From: Veillonella parvula
GTDB taxonomy: Bacteria; Bacillota; Negativicutes; Veillonellales; Veillonellaceae
Direction of reading: 5' to 3'
Assembly: GCF_902810435.1 (NCBI RefSeq)
Contig: NZ_LR778174.1
Span: 1,227,501 to 1,291,500, forward strand
DNA: 64,000 bases
The position numbers and the translations under genes are program-made. The notes under the pieces are model-generated. The model saw nothing but the letters and a program-made list of their open reading frames with translations. It had not been told where the DNA came from and ran no database searches. Position 1 is the stretch's first letter; every line of letters begins with the position of its first letter. Shown piece after piece: positions 35,397 to 44,575 of this stretch.

Positions 35397-36338
35397 TTAT
35401 CCTTCAATAAAAATATTTTTTTCCACCTTTAATGAGTGGTTTGTTCGTCTCATAATACCTATGAAACCAAGAGGTCCATAGGCTCTATAAAAATTATCTG
35501 GCTCGGTAAAAGAAAATTCCCTTTCAATAGGTAATTCCTTCCCTTGCACCATCATCCTTAATTGTACACTATTTACAGTCACTTTTGAAAGATGAGAAAC
35601 CGCCGCATCCGTTGGTAACAAAAGGCTTTTACCATGTAGCATTATCTCTTCAGCCATCTTAGCGGAACCGATGTCAAAAGGCCCTACTTGAGTACGTGCC
35701 AAAGAAGTCATAGTGCCAGGAATACCTAAAGCAATACAAATATCGCGTAATAATGAGCGAATATAAGTCCCCCCTGTGCATGTCACGCGAACCGTGAAAA
35801 AAGGGAATCCATAAGCAATGAGCTCAATATTTTTAATATGAATTTGGCGTAATGGTAGCTCCACAGGAATACCTTTACGGGCATATTCATAAGCTCGAAT
35901 GCCGTTTACTTTAATAGCTGAATACTTAGACGGTCTTTGGTCCTGAATACCTGCAAATTTTTTCAAGATACTAACCAGTTCTTCAAAGCTTGGTTTAACC
36001 ATAGTTGCTGAGATCTCTGTAGATTGAATAGCTTGATTCAATACAACGCCATCACGCAATACCATATTAGTATCTGGCAATACAGTTTGTCCTGAGCTAT
36101 CTTCAGTATCTGTAAAAGTACCCAATTTACATTCTGCTACATAAGTTTTATCAAAATCCTCGGTGTATTCTATAAGGCGAGTAGCCTTGCCAAGAAATAC
36201 AGGCAATACACCATAAGCCATAGGATCTAATGTACCACTATGACCAATGCGCTTTTCTTTTAAAATACGACGACAAATAGCAACGGCATCATGACTCGTA
36301 ATACCAGGAGGTTTTAAAAATGGTAAAATGCCATCCAT
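35397..36338 (-). CDS. truB: tRNA pseudouridine(55) synthase TruB
   Basis: A 313-residue pseudouridine synthase for U55 of tRNAs. The catalytic Asp is in GHSGTLDPMAYGVLPV (about 33-48); further motifs are KPSKYSAIKVNG-type segment (RPSKYSAIKVNGIRAYEYAR), and TCTGGTYIRSLLRDI. The C-terminal region (about 240-313) is a PUA-like extension. Overlap-free, 2 nt before ribF and 2 nt after nrnA. Confidence 0.96.
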   Translation of the reverse strand: MDGILPFLKPPGITSHDAVAICRRILKEKRIGHSGTLDPMAYGVLPVFLGKATRLIEYTEDFDKTYVAECKLGTFTDTEDSSGQTVLPDTNMVLRDGVVLNQAIQSTEISATMVKPSFEELVSILKKFAGIQDQRPSKYSAIKVNGIRAYEYARKGIPVELPLRQIHIKNIELIAYGFPFFTVRVTCTGGTYIRSLLRDICIALGIPGTMTSLARTQVGPFDIGSAKMAEEIMLHGKSLLLPTDAAVSHLSKVTVNSVQLRMMVQGKELPIEREFSFTEPDNFYRAYGPLGFIGIMRRTNHSLKVEKNIFIEG

Positions 36339-36340
36339 TA

Positions 36341-37282
36341 TTAAATCACCTCAATGAGAGCCTGTTTTGCTTCTTGTAACGGCAAATTAATAGTACACCC
36401 AGCAGCACGAATGTGACCACCTCCACCAAAATGGCTTGCTACAGCGTTCACATCAATACCTTTAGAACGTAAACTTACACGTGTTCTATTATCAGCTTCT
36501 GCTTTTAATAAAATTGCCACATCTACAGTATCAACATTTCTAATAATGTCTACAAAACCATCTGTATCATCGCCAAGAATATTCATGGTATCACGATTTA
36601 GCTCGATAGTGGCCACTGTATTATTTTTATGAAACTCGATAGTTTGCATAACTTGTTTTGTTAATTCTAAGCGACTGGCAGATACGGCTTCAATGGTTTC
36701 AGAAATAACATTTGGTCTAGCCCCTGCAGCTACACATTTAGCAGCCATCTCAAGGGTATTCGCCGTAGTATTACTAAACTTAAAGAAACCGCAGTCCGTA
36801 GCTATCGCCATATATAACGCGATACCCATAGACTCAGTGATAGGCCAATTCCATTTTGTACATAAGTCGGTAACAATTTCACCAGTAGCAGCAAAGTCAG
36901 GCTTTAAATATAGATGGTCCGCGAATTCTGTATTAGAAATATGGTGATCTATATTAAAAATAGGTGCACTCCAAAGTGCACCTACTTTGCCAATTCGCTC
37001 ATACGTGCTAGCATCCAAAACCATAAGCATATCAATATCAACTGGATTAGTTTCAAAATACGCTACATCATGAATGTGGTCCGTATATCGTAAGAATGTG
37101 TACTTCTCAGGAACTACATCATCCACTACCATATATACAGTTTTACCTTGTCCTACAAGGGCTTCGTAAAAGGCTACCATGGACCCAATAGCATCACCAT
37201 CAGGTCTAATATGGACGGTTAGCATAATAGAATTAGCTTCACACAGAGCCATATGTAATTGATTAATAGTAATCTTACTCAT
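36341..37282 (-). CDS. nrnA: DHH/DHHA1 phosphoesterase, NrnA-like
   Basis: A 313-residue oligoribonuclease / pAp phosphatase-like protein. The DHH domain has HIRPDGDAIGSMVAFYEAL (about 24-42), the DAST motif and the name-giving DHH in NIDHHISNTEFAD; the DHHA1 domain ends with GGGGHIRAAGCTIN (about 287-300). It degrades nanoRNAs and 3'-phosphoadenosine 5'-phosphate in relatives. The placement rbfA-nrnA-truB is typical for Firmicutes. Confidence 0.93.
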   Translation of the reverse strand: MSKITINQLHMALCEANSIMLTVHIRPDGDAIGSMVAFYEALVGQGKTVYMVVDDVVPEKYTFLRYTDHIHDVAYFETNPVDIDMLMVLDASTYERIGKVGALWSAPIFNIDHHISNTEFADHLYLKPDFAATGEIVTDLCTKWNWPITESMGIALYMAIATDCGFFKFSNTTANTLEMAAKCVAAGARPNVISETIEAVSASRLELTKQVMQTIEFHKNNTVATIELNRDTMNILGDDTDGFVDIIRNVDTVDVAILLKAEADNRTRVSLRSKGIDVNAVASHFGGGGHIRAAGCTINLPLQEAKQALIEVI

Positions 37283-37299
37283 GTTCTGTATCCTTTTTG

Positions 37300-37656
37300 T
37301 TAATTTATTTCTTCATCCTTTTTGATTTCATTCAAAAGGGATTCAATATGCATGCTATAGTCTAAAGACGTATCCTTATCAAAGGTGATGGAAGGAATAT
37401 GGCGTAATTTAAGTACTTTACCAAGCTCTGTACGAATATGACCTGCTGCATGCTTTAATGCGATAAGGGTATCTTCTTTTTCCTTATCGGAACCAAACAA
37501 GGAGACATAAATCGTAGCTTCACGTAAATCACCTGTTACATGAACATCGGTAATAGTAGTGAAGCCGATACGCGGATCTTTCAATCCGCGCATCAACATT
37601 TGACTTACCTCTTGTTTGATAAATTCTTGTAATTTTCTGACACGAACATCACTCAT
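37300..37656 (-). CDS. rbfA: Ribosome-binding factor A
   Basis: A 118-residue KH-like protein for 16S rRNA 5'-end maturation and cold adaptation. Family landmarks: RVRKLQEFIKQEVSQML (about 5-21), LKDPRIGFTTITDVHVTGDLREATIYVSL (about 26-54) and LGKVLKLRHIPSITFDKDTSLDYSMHIESLL. Ten nucleotides after infB, as in most bacteria. Confidence 0.97.
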   Translation of the reverse strand: MSDVRVRKLQEFIKQEVSQMLMRGLKDPRIGFTTITDVHVTGDLREATIYVSLFGSDKEKEDTLIALKHAAGHIRTELGKVLKLRHIPSITFDKDTSLDYSMHIESLLNEIKKDEEIN

Positions 37657-37665
37657 ATAAACCTC

Positions 37666-40128
37666 CTATAATTGAGGTGCAATTTCTTCCATCAAGTAAG
37701 CTTCAATAACGTCGCCTTCCTTGATGTCGCGGTATCCTTCTAAGGAGATACCACATTCAAAGGATGTTTTAACTTCCTTAACTTCATCTTTAAATCGACG
37801 TAAAGAATCAACCTTACCTTCAAATACAACGATGCCGTCACGAATTAAACGAACTTCAGAGTCGTTAGTAATACGACCTTCTGTTACATAAGAGCCAGCT
37901 ACAATAGCCTTTGGTGTGGAAATAACCTGACGCACTTCTGCACGACCTACGACAACCTCTTTAAATTGAGGCGCCAACATACCGCGCATAGCAGATTCAA
38001 CGTCATTGATAGCATCATAAATTACACGATATGTACGCAAGTCAACCTTTTCTTGTTCCGCTGCACGTCGAACATTAGCATCAGGGCGTACATTAAAGCC
38101 CATTACAATCGCATTAGATGCAGATGCCAACATGATATCCGATTCATTAATGGCACCTACTGCAGCATGAACAATAACAATACGAACCTCAGGGTTTTTG
38201 ATGCCTTCTAAAGATTGACGCAATGCTTCTACAGAACCTTGAACATCGGCTTTGATGATAATATTAAGATCCTTCAACTCGCCTTGTTGAATTTGGTTGA
38301 AAATATCATCTAATGTAACTTTATGTGTAGCTTGCAATTCTTGAACCCGTTGCTTAGCAATACGTTTTTCAGCAATTGCACGTGCTTCGTTGTCATCCAT
38401 ACCATTTATAATTTCACCGGCTTGTGGAACTTCGGAGAAGCCCAAAATTTCTACCGGCATAGACGGACGAGCAACTTTTACTTTTTCACCGCGCTCATTT
38501 GTCATGGCACGTACTTTACCGTATGCAGTACCAGCAAGTACTGTATCACCTACACGAAGAGAACCTTTTTGTACCAAGACAGTACATACAGCACCACGAC
38601 CTTTATCAAGTTGAGCCTCGATAACTACGCCATATGCCTTACGGTTAGGGTTCGCTTTCAATTCCATAACCTCTGCTACAAGCAAAATATTTTCAAGTAA
38701 GTCATCAATACCTTGTTTTTGTTTAGCAGATACAGGAACCATGATGACATCGCCACCCCATTCTTCTGGTAAAAGACCATGTTCAGACAATTGTTGTTTA
38801 ACATGGTCTGGGTTAGCACCTGGTTTATCCATTTTGTTGATGGCTACAATAATAGGTACATCTGCAGACTTCGCATGATTAATGGCCTCGATAGTTTGTG
38901 GCATTACTCCATCGTCAGCAGCTACTACGAGAACTGCGATATCTGTAGATTTTGCACCACGTAAACGCATAGCAGTAAACGCTTCATGACCAGGTGTGTC
39001 AAGGAATGTGATTTTATTATCCTTGTAGCGAACTTGGTACGCACCGATATGTTGAGTGATACCACCAGCTTCGCCAGCTGTTACATTAGTTTGACGAATT
39101 ACGTCCAACAAAGATGTTTTACCATGGTCAACGTGACCCATAATAGTTACTACAGGAGGACGTGGTTTTAACGTTTCTGGTGCATCTTCAATTTCGATAA
39201 CATCTGTAGGATCTTCTTCTGGTTCTACTTCAGTTACAGTTACACCGAACTCTTCAGCTACAATAGTAGCTGTATCTACATCAACCTCTTGGTTAATGCT
39301 GGCCATAACACCTAAAAGCATCAATTTCTTGATGATTTCAGATACTTCACGACCCATTTTTTCAGCTAATTCTTTAACAGTTAAAGGACCGCTCAATTCA
39401 ATTTCTGTAGCAATTGCTGCTTCAGCTTTACGTTCAGCTTCTGCTTTTTGCTGTAAGTACTGCTCGTTACGATGTTTTACGCGATTCTTCTTTTTTTGCA
39501 TAGATGTAGATAACAAGGATTGAGGGCGGTTATTGCCACCTTTTTTATTTTTCTTGTTACGGCGATCATTATTAGAATTGCGGTTATCGTTATTGCGGTT
39601 GTCGTTATTACGATTATCGTTGTTGCGATTATCATTATTACGCGCATCATTAGAACGAACGTTATTACGGTTATCATTATTGCGGGTATTATTAGGGCGA
39701 TTGTTAGCGCGGTCTCCACCATGTTGGTTACCATCGGATTTGCGTGTAGGCTCAGAGATTTGTACATGACGTACATTGCCTTTTTTATGATCCTTTTGTT
39801 TAGATTGATCGTCTTGTTTTTGACCAGATTGTTTATGTTTATCTTTTTTCTGTTCGTTAGAACGATTTGGATGTTGTTTATGTGACGCAACTTCTTGTTT
39901 ATGAGCTGCAGGAGCAGACTTTTGTTCTACCTTTTTTTCTATTTTTTGTGCTACTTTAGGAGCTTCAGATTTTTTACCTAATTGTTTTTTTACAATTTCA
40001 TAACCTGAATCATCTACAGAATTAACTGCTTTCGTAACATTGATATTATTTTGTTGCAAGATAGAAATGACCTGCTTACTTTCTACGCCGAACTCTTTGG
40101 CGATTTCATGAACGCGCTTTTTGGACAT
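37666..40128 (-). CDS. infB: Translation initiation factor IF-2
   Basis: An 820-residue IF-2. N-terminal IF2_N winged domain (1-55, [20 protein letters not shown]), then a long low-complexity linker (about 60-215) rich in Lys/Gln and Asn/Asp/Arg with four NNDNR units, a second IF2_N (about 248-300), and the GTPase with G1 [12 protein letters not shown] (about 330-341), G3 [12 protein letters not shown]4 NKMDKPGA, followed by the beta-barrel, and C-terminal C1/C2 domains binding fMet-tRNA. Linkers of IF-2 are variable and this one is unusual only in its Asn/Asp/Arg repeat. Located between ylxQ and rbfA in the nusA operon. Confidence 0.97.
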   Translation of the reverse strand: MSKKRVHEIAKEFGVESKQVISILQQNNINVTKAVNSVDDSGYEIVKKQLGKKSEAPKVAQKIEKKVEQKSAPAAHKQEVASHKQHPNRSNEQKKDKHKQSGQKQDDQSKQKDHKKGNVRHVQISEPTRKSDGNQHGGDRANNRPNNTRNNDNRNNVRSNDARNNDNRNNDNRNNDNRNNDNRNSNNDRRNKKNKKGGNNRPQSLLSTSMQKKKNRVKHRNEQYLQQKAEAERKAEAAIATEIELSGPLTVKELAEKMGREVSEIIKKLMLLGVMASINQEVDVDTATIVAEEFGVTVTEVEPEEDPTDVIEIEDAPETLKPRPPVVTIMGHVDHGKTSLLDVIRQTNVTAGEAGGITQHIGAYQVRYKDNKITFLDTPGHEAFTAMRLRGAKSTDIAVLVVAADDGVMPQTIEAINHAKSADVPIIVAINKMDKPGANPDHVKQQLSEHGLLPEEWGGDVIMVPVSAKQKQGIDDLLENILLVAEVMELKANPNRKAYGVVIEAQLDKGRGAVCTVLVQKGSLRVGDTVLAGTAYGKVRAMTNERGEKVKVARPSMPVEILGFSEVPQAGEIINGMDDNEARAIAEKRIAKQRVQELQATHKVTLDDIFNQIQQGELKDLNIIIKADVQGSVEALRQSLEGIKNPEVRIVIVHAAVGAINESDIMLASASNAIVMGFNVRPDANVRRAAEQEKVDLRTYRVIYDAINDVESAMRGMLAPQFKEVVVGRAEVRQVISTPKAIVAGSYVTEGRITNDSEVRLIRDGIVVFEGKVDSLRRFKDEVKEVKTSFECGISLEGYRDIKEGDVIEAYLMEEIAPQL
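39581..39687 (-). repeat. 15-bp degenerate tandem repeat inside infB linker
   Basis: Units of 15 bp (581-595, 596-610, 611-625, 626-640, then decayed copies to about 687) encode NNDNR. The copies differ almost only at synonymous positions. It is a coding repeat, not a CRISPR. Confidence 0.85.
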
Positions 40129-40143
40129 CTACATACCCCCTTA

Positions 40144-40449
40144 TTATCGATCAATCTCTTTAAGTAATGCCTTTGCAAATCCATCATCTAGTACGGCAAC
40201 TACTACCCTAACTTCCTTACCAATGGCCGTTCCTAAAGCCTCTTTATTGGCAATACTGTGAAGTGGAATGTGATGGGTTTCTGCTAATTGAGTATATTTC
40301 TTTTCATTATTGGCTGCACAGTCACCAGCGAGAAGTACCAATTTCGGTTCCTTTCTCTTTATAGCTTTTTCTACGATAAAATCACCAGAAATAACTTTTC
40401 CTGCTCGTTGTGCTAAGCCTAAGAGATTCAAAATTTTATCTTCATTCAT
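40144..40449 (-). CDS. ylxQ: L7Ae/L30e-like RNA-binding protein YlxQ
   Basis: A 101-residue L7Ae-family protein. Typical are LLGLAQRAGKVISGDFIVEKAIK (about 8-30) with the RNA-contacting loop and KLVLLAGDCAANNEKKYTQLA (about 34-55). Binds kink-turn-like RNA; precise role in the nusA-infB operon is not known. It precedes infB by 15 nt and follows rnpM. Confidence 0.9.
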   Translation of the reverse strand: MNEDKILNLLGLAQRAGKVISGDFIVEKAIKRKEPKLVLLAGDCAANNEKKYTQLAETHHIPLHSIANKEALGTAIGKEVRVVVAVLDDGFAKALLKEIDR

Positions 40450-40461
40450 GTATATCAGTGA

Positions 40462-40731
40462 TTACTCATTCTCTTGTAAATCACGTTGTAATGCTTCGTA
40501 TATCTCTTTAGATACACTATGTTTTAATGATCGTTCTAATCGTTTTGCCTTATAAGCCTGCTCAAAACACGACATAGACTCACATAAATAAGCTCCACGT
40601 CCTGGTGCTTTACCGCTGCGATCAATAGTGATATTGCCGTCTGGACTCAAGGCTACGCGAATCAACTCTCGTTTTGCCTTAGGTTCACCACATCCTACGC
40701 AAGTACGCATAGGTTGGGATTTTGGTTTCAT
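40462..40731 (-). CDS. rnpM: YlxR / RnpM (DUF448) RNA-binding protein
   Basis: An 89-residue DUF448 protein. The family block RTCVGCGEPKAKRELIRV (9-26) and GKAPGRGAYLC (about 40-50, ending with a cysteine) are complete. In B. subtilis YlxR (RnpM) binds the RNase P RNA and modulates its activity. Two nucleotides after the nusA stop, within the standard nusA-ylxR-ylxQ-infB order. Confidence 0.93.
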   Translation of the reverse strand: MKPKSQPMRTCVGCGEPKAKRELIRVALSPDGNITIDRSGKAPGRGAYLCESMSCFEQAYKAKRLERSLKHSVSKEIYEALQRDLQENE

Positions 40732-40733
40732 GA

Positions 40734-41810
40734 CTATTCACCATCCTCAGCATTGCCAAAACCTGTGAAAGGTTCTTCAGCAGCTTGAGTTTCGCTTTTA
40801 ATATCAATTTTCCAGTTAGTCAACTTAGCAGCTAAACGAGCATTTTGACCAGCCTTACCAATAGCTAAAGATAATTGATAATCAGGTACGACTACATAAG
40901 AAGCTTTTTCTTCTTCGCTTACATCTACCGATACAACCTTCGCAGGGCTTAAGGAGTTAGCAATATAAATTGCTGGATCTTCATCCCATTTAACAATGTC
41001 TATTTTTTCATCGTGTAATTCATCAACAATATGTTGTACACGTTGCCCTTTAGGACCTACGCAAGCACCTACAGGATCAATATTTTCATCACGACTATAT
41101 ACGGCGATTTTAGAACGCATCCCCGGTTCACGAGCTACAGACTTAAGCTCTACTACGCCTTCAAAGATTTCTGGAACCTCTAATTCAAATAGACGTTTTA
41201 ATAGACCTGGATGTGTACGAGAAATCATAATTTGAGGGCCTTTCGTAGTTTTCTTAACCTCTACGATATAGCATTTAATACGATCCCCTTCACGGTATGT
41301 TTCAGTAGCAATTTGCTCTGTTGGAGGTAAAATTGCTTCTGTTTTACCAAGGTCGATAAACACATTTTTACCTTCGACACGTGTAATAACACCAGTGATG
41401 ATATCACCTTCACGACTGTAGTATTCCTCATATACTACACTGCGCTCAGCCTCTTTCAAACGTTGAATAAGCATTTGTTTTGCAGTATGGGCAGCACTAC
41501 GACCAAAGTTAGCAGGAGTTACATCGACTTCTACTACATCACCAATCTCAAAACGCTTATCTTTTTTGCGAGCATCCAACAAGCTAATTTCTGTTTCAGG
41601 CAATTCAACAGTTTCCACAACTTGTTTTTTGGCCATTACTTTATAAACACCTGTTTCGCGGTCAATCACAACGTACGCATCTGGATTAGATGTTGGTTCT
41701 TTGCGATATGCTTGCAGTAATGCAGCCTCTAAGGATTCAAAAATAACCTCAGGAGCAAAACCTTTTTGTTTTGTAAGCACCATTACCGCTTGAATTAATT
41801 CTTGACTCAC
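40734..41810 (-). CDS. nusA: Transcription termination/antitermination factor NusA
   Basis: A 358-residue NusA of the Firmicutes length, without the C-terminal AR repeats of E. coli. N-terminal RNA polymerase-binding domain (1-125), S1 domain (about 130-200, REGDIITGVITRVEGKNVFIDLG), KH1 and KH2 (about 230-345, with the ACVGPKGQRVQHIVDEL and LAIGKAGQNARLAAKL motifs). It controls pausing and termination. Eighteen nucleotides after rimP. Confidence 0.97.
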   Translation of the reverse strand: MSQELIQAVMVLTKQKGFAPEVIFESLEAALLQAYRKEPTSNPDAYVVIDRETGVYKVMAKKQVVETVELPETEISLLDARKKDKRFEIGDVVEVDVTPANFGRSAAHTAKQMLIQRLKEAERSVVYEEYYSREGDIITGVITRVEGKNVFIDLGKTEAILPPTEQIATETYREGDRIKCYIVEVKKTTKGPQIMISRTHPGLLKRLFELEVPEIFEGVVELKSVAREPGMRSKIAVYSRDENIDPVGACVGPKGQRVQHIVDELHDEKIDIVKWDEDPAIYIANSLSPAKVVSVDVSEEEKASYVVVPDYQLSLAIGKAGQNARLAAKLTNWKIDIKSETQAAEEPFTGFGNAEDGE

Positions 41811-41827
41811 TCGTATGCCTCCATATA

Positions 41828-42286
41828 TTAAAAATCAAGATGTAATCGAATTTGTGCAATAGCAGAACGTTCAAATGTTATGCTTTCACCATTAATAGTA
41901 AAGTCGATAGATGTGTCCGTAAAACCTTGTAATGCACCAGTAAATTGTTTACTGCCATTAACAGGCTTAAACAACTGAATATCTACATCACGGCCATTAT
42001 ACCGAACTAAATCCTTATCTTTCTTTAGAACTCGATCAAGGCCAGGAGAAGATACCTCCAATAAATAATTTTCCGTAATTGGATCCTTTTCGTCGAGGAC
42101 AGCACTTAATTTTTCGCTCACCAACTGACAGTCATCCAAATCTACACCACCTGGTTTATCAAGGTAGACACGTAAATACCAATCCCGTTCACGTACATAG
42201 TCTACATCGACGAGTTCCATATCGGTGCCGGCTATAATACCTTCAACTACAGAGGATACAAACTCCTCCACTGCTTCTCTTTTCAT
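41828..42286 (-). CDS. rimP: Ribosome maturation factor RimP
   Basis: A 152-residue RimP for 30S maturation. N-terminal alpha/beta domain (about 1-90, with LVDVDYVRERDWYLRVYLDKPGGVDLDDC) and a C-terminal SH3-like domain (about 92-152). The conserved EVSSPGLDRVL segment is clear (about 78-88). The start at 42286 has AGGAGG 8 nt upstream; an ATG 6 nt earlier would be too close to it. First gene of the long translation operon. Confidence 0.96.
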   Translation of the reverse strand: MKREAVEEFVSSVVEGIIAGTDMELVDVDYVRERDWYLRVYLDKPGGVDLDDCQLVSEKLSAVLDEKDPITENYLLEVSSPGLDRVLKKDKDLVRYNGRDVDIQLFKPVNGSKQFTGALQGFTDTSIDFTINGESITFERSAIAQIRLHLDF

Positions 42287-42365
42287 AGCCATCGCCTCCT
42301 TACTTACTACATCTTGTATATATCTCTTGATTCTAAATACTCTAAAATTGAGCTAATCATAAATG

Positions 42366-42391
42366 AAAGAGTGGACATAAGCCCACTCTTT
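42366..42391 (-). promoter_or_regulatory. Hairpin in the leader of the rimP-nusA operon
   Basis: Nine-base-pair stem AAAGAGTGG (366-374) with CCACTCTTT (383-391) and a short loop. It lies between the predicted promoter at 42418 and rimP. The T-tract is poor on the minus strand (TTTCATTT) so it may be a weak terminator or attenuator, or a residual terminator for the gene at 42549. Confidence 0.5.
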
Positions 42392-42417
42392 TAAAAGATT
42401 ATATAAAAGTCATATAT

Positions 42418-42446
42418 AGTATATCACATTTGCTGTGTATATACAA
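42418..42446 (-). promoter_or_regulatory. Promoter of the rimP-nusA-infB operon
   Basis: -35 TTGTAT (441-446), 17-nt spacer, -10 TATACT (418-423), giving a 5' leader of about 125 nt before rimP. Confidence 0.65.
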
Positions 42447-42548
42447 ATTCTACGCTTTTGAATGGGTATTAAAGAAACCAATCCCACATAAGTCATTCTA
42501 TAAAAACAAAAAATGACAAAAAATAGCATAGTTAAATCTATCCAAACT

Positions 42549-43244
42549 TTAATCAATGCGCTCATTCAAGCCTTTTAGTATAGCACCTAAATGCTCACGC
42601 AATAGCACTGCTAAATCATCTAGATTTTTTGCATCTAAATGATGGTCGATTTCTGGATAGCTTTTATAGCGAAGTTCCGCAAAGTATTCATCACGCAATT
42701 CATTATAATACAATAGTAAGCCTGTACACTCATCCATCTTGTGGTATTCGCCGATGATAAAAGACCCATTAATCATGCGAATCGCATGGGCTGGATCAAT
42801 ATCGCGTACAAAACCTTCTAACTCCTCAGGCATAACTTGTGAGAAGTCCCATTCAGGAATCCCTCGGCGACGATAAGTAAAAGTAAAATTATTAGCAGGT
42901 TCTATTAACATATTGGTTAACCCTTTTACACATCGTTCTTGTAGCCCTGTCCAAAAAGACTCTAAATCGGCTCGCACAAAAGAAATGTCCACAAAGGAAA
43001 ATAGTGGCATTTCTATATGTACTGTATAGTCCTCTACCTCTTTATCATATAAGGCAGACCAACGCCACCCCAATTCATTTTGATAGTGGAAAATAGGCAC
43101 CTTTAATACGTCTTCACCAGCACTAATACGATTAGCTAATATTGTATAGTCACTTTCAGTAGATGTAACTAACGTAAAGCCGTCAACAGTTTGAGGTAAC
43201 CAAGAATAGTCTAAGGCTTTACAAGCTTCAATAATTGTTTCCAT
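42549..43244 (-). CDS. Hypothetical protein, 231 residues
   Basis: I do not recognise this protein. It is acidic and soluble-looking, without signal peptide or membrane helix. Trp/Tyr/Phe-rich segments (DYSWLPQ, ELGWRWSALYD, VEDYTVHIEMPLFSFVDIS) and the end in a Leu-rich helix (DLAVLLREHLGAILKGLNERI) suggest a mixed alpha/beta fold. It starts inside the transglycosylase gene (17-nt overlap) with GAGG 6 nt before the ATG at 43242-43244, so the two are translated together. Might be a Negativicutes-restricted envelope or cytosolic protein of unknown role; no catalytic motif seen. Confidence 0.75.
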   Translation of the reverse strand: METIIEACKALDYSWLPQTVDGFTLVTSTESDYTILANRISAGEDVLKVPIFHYQNELGWRWSALYDKEVEDYTVHIEMPLFSFVDISFVRADLESFWTGLQERCVKGLTNMLIEPANNFTFTYRRRGIPEWDFSQVMPEELEGFVRDIDPAHAIRMINGSFIIGEYHKMDECTGLLLYYNELRDEYFAELRYKSYPEIDHHLDAKNLDDLAVLLREHLGAILKGLNERID

Positions 43245-43782
43245 ATAACGCCTCATATCTTTCTTGATACTGTAAGACCGCCTTTACATAGCTACGGGTC
43301 TCAGGGAACGGAATCGTATCGACCATTCCATTCCAGTTATTTTCACGAAGCCACGATTCCACATGACCACGACCAGCATTGTAAGCAGCTAATGCTAACA
43401 CCTGATCACCATTAAATTCCTTTAACAAGTGACCTAAATACCATGTACCTAACTCAATATTTATAGTAGGCTCTTTAAGTTGACGATCTGTATAGTTACC
43501 ATGCCCCACTTGCTGTGCCACCCAACGAGCCGTATCTGGCATGAGTTGCATCAATCCAAGAGCCCCCGTTTCAGACTCCGCTGTGTTTTTATACTTGCTT
43601 TCTGCTAAGATAACACTAGCTACCAAAGATGGAGGTACCTGCTCTTTCTCAGCTGCAGCTATAACTTCCTCTTTATAGTTAAAGGGATACGCAATCTGAC
43701 GCGCCAAATGGTCATCTAGATATGTAAAATAAAACCATCCTAGTACGACACAAGATAGTGCTGTTGCCGTTGCACGTTTCAT
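43228..43782 (-). CDS. Lytic murein transglycosylase (SLT domain)
   Basis: A 184-residue short lytic transglycosylase. An N-terminal signal anchor (about 5-22) is followed by the SLT domain (about 38-180). Catalytic glutamate E61 is in VILAESKYKNTAESETGALGLMQLMP, with the GLMQ and LALAAYNAGRG (about 136-146) motifs intact. It cleaves peptidoglycan glycan strands to 1,6-anhydro ends. Relatively short, lacking the donut domain of Slt70. It overlaps the downstream hypothetical gene by 17 nt and follows a 161-nt gap with promoter-like boxes. Confidence 0.92.
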   Translation of the reverse strand: MKRATATALSCVVLGWFYFTYLDDHLARQIAYPFNYKEEVIAAAEKEQVPPSLVASVILAESKYKNTAESETGALGLMQLMPDTARWVAQQVGHGNYTDRQLKEPTINIELGTWYLGHLLKEFNGDQVLALAAYNAGRGHVESWLRENNWNGMVDTIPFPETRSYVKAVLQYQERYEALYGNNY

Positions 43783-43876
43783 ATATCCCCCTTTCTATAT
43801 AGAAACTATACATAGTCACCAAGATATAAAATATAACAAAATACTAGGTTAATATTATACGAAGTTTTATGGGCTT

Positions 43877-43885
43877 ATTATACCA
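43877..43885 (-). promoter_or_regulatory. Probable extended -10 promoter before the transglycosylase gene
   Basis: TGG TATAAT (877-885) in the gap between coaE and the transglycosylase, without a good -35. A second TATAAT-like element lies about 20 nt closer to the gene. Confidence 0.4.
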
Positions 43886-43943
43886 TTTAATAGTAATTTT
43901 TATATACCAATTTTGACACATAAAATGACTATCATTGAGGTTC

Positions 43944-44546
43944 TTATAAAACTGATTCGATGCGCTCATCCCAAATGTTATCTAATTGTTCCCTTAAATT
44001 TAAAGGTGTACCATTATTGTCAATAATTACATCCGCGTAAGACCGTTTATCCTCAAGACACATTTGACTATTAATACGAGCCAATGCCTCCTCCTCAGTC
44101 AATCCATTGCGGCTCATTAAGCGCTCAATTTGAGTCGACTCATTCACATATACGAGCCACACCTCGTCCATCATGGTATACCATTCTCCCTCGATAAGTA
44201 AAGGGATATCATATAGTAAAACTGGTGTATGTAGCTCCTCATAATGAGCTGTAAGTTCCATAATTCGATTTTGAATATGCTCCTTTAAACAACCATTCAA
44301 TTGTTGGCGCTTTTTTGCATTATGAAAGACAATAGCTCCTAATGCTTCTCGGTTTAATGTCCCATCATCGCGCAATACATCGGTTCCAAATGCATCTACA
44401 ACTGCTTCTAAACCCTTTGTACCAGGCTCAACAACTTCACGAGCCACAATATCAGCATCGATATATGGTATACCTTTATCCTTAAAATATGTAAGAACTG
44501 TACTTTTGCCCGATGCGATGCCACCAGTTAAGCCAATTTTAAACAT
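43944..44546 (-). CDS. coaE: Dephospho-CoA kinase CoaE
   Basis: A 200-residue P-loop kinase, last step of CoA synthesis. P-loop GLTGGIASGKSTV (about 5-17), DADIVAREVVEPG (about 31-43), the DIPLLIEGEWY segment (about 111-121) and RxxxR lid region RLMSRNGLTEEEALARINSQ (about 141-160) are typical. It follows polA with a 29-nt gap, the common polA-coaE order. Confidence 0.96.
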   Translation of the reverse strand: MFKIGLTGGIASGKSTVLTYFKDKGIPYIDADIVAREVVEPGTKGLEAVVDAFGTDVLRDDGTLNREALGAIVFHNAKKRQQLNGCLKEHIQNRIMELTAHYEELHTPVLLYDIPLLIEGEWYTMMDEVWLVYVNESTQIERLMSRNGLTEEEALARINSQMCLEDKRSYADVIIDNNGTPLNLREQLDNIWDERIESVL

Positions 44547-44575
44547 ATATACCTTCTATTAATTATAAATACATA

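Noticed and set aside
39533-39769. CRISPR-like regular repeat
   Set aside because: Units are 15 bp with no spacers and encode NNDNR in the frame of infB.
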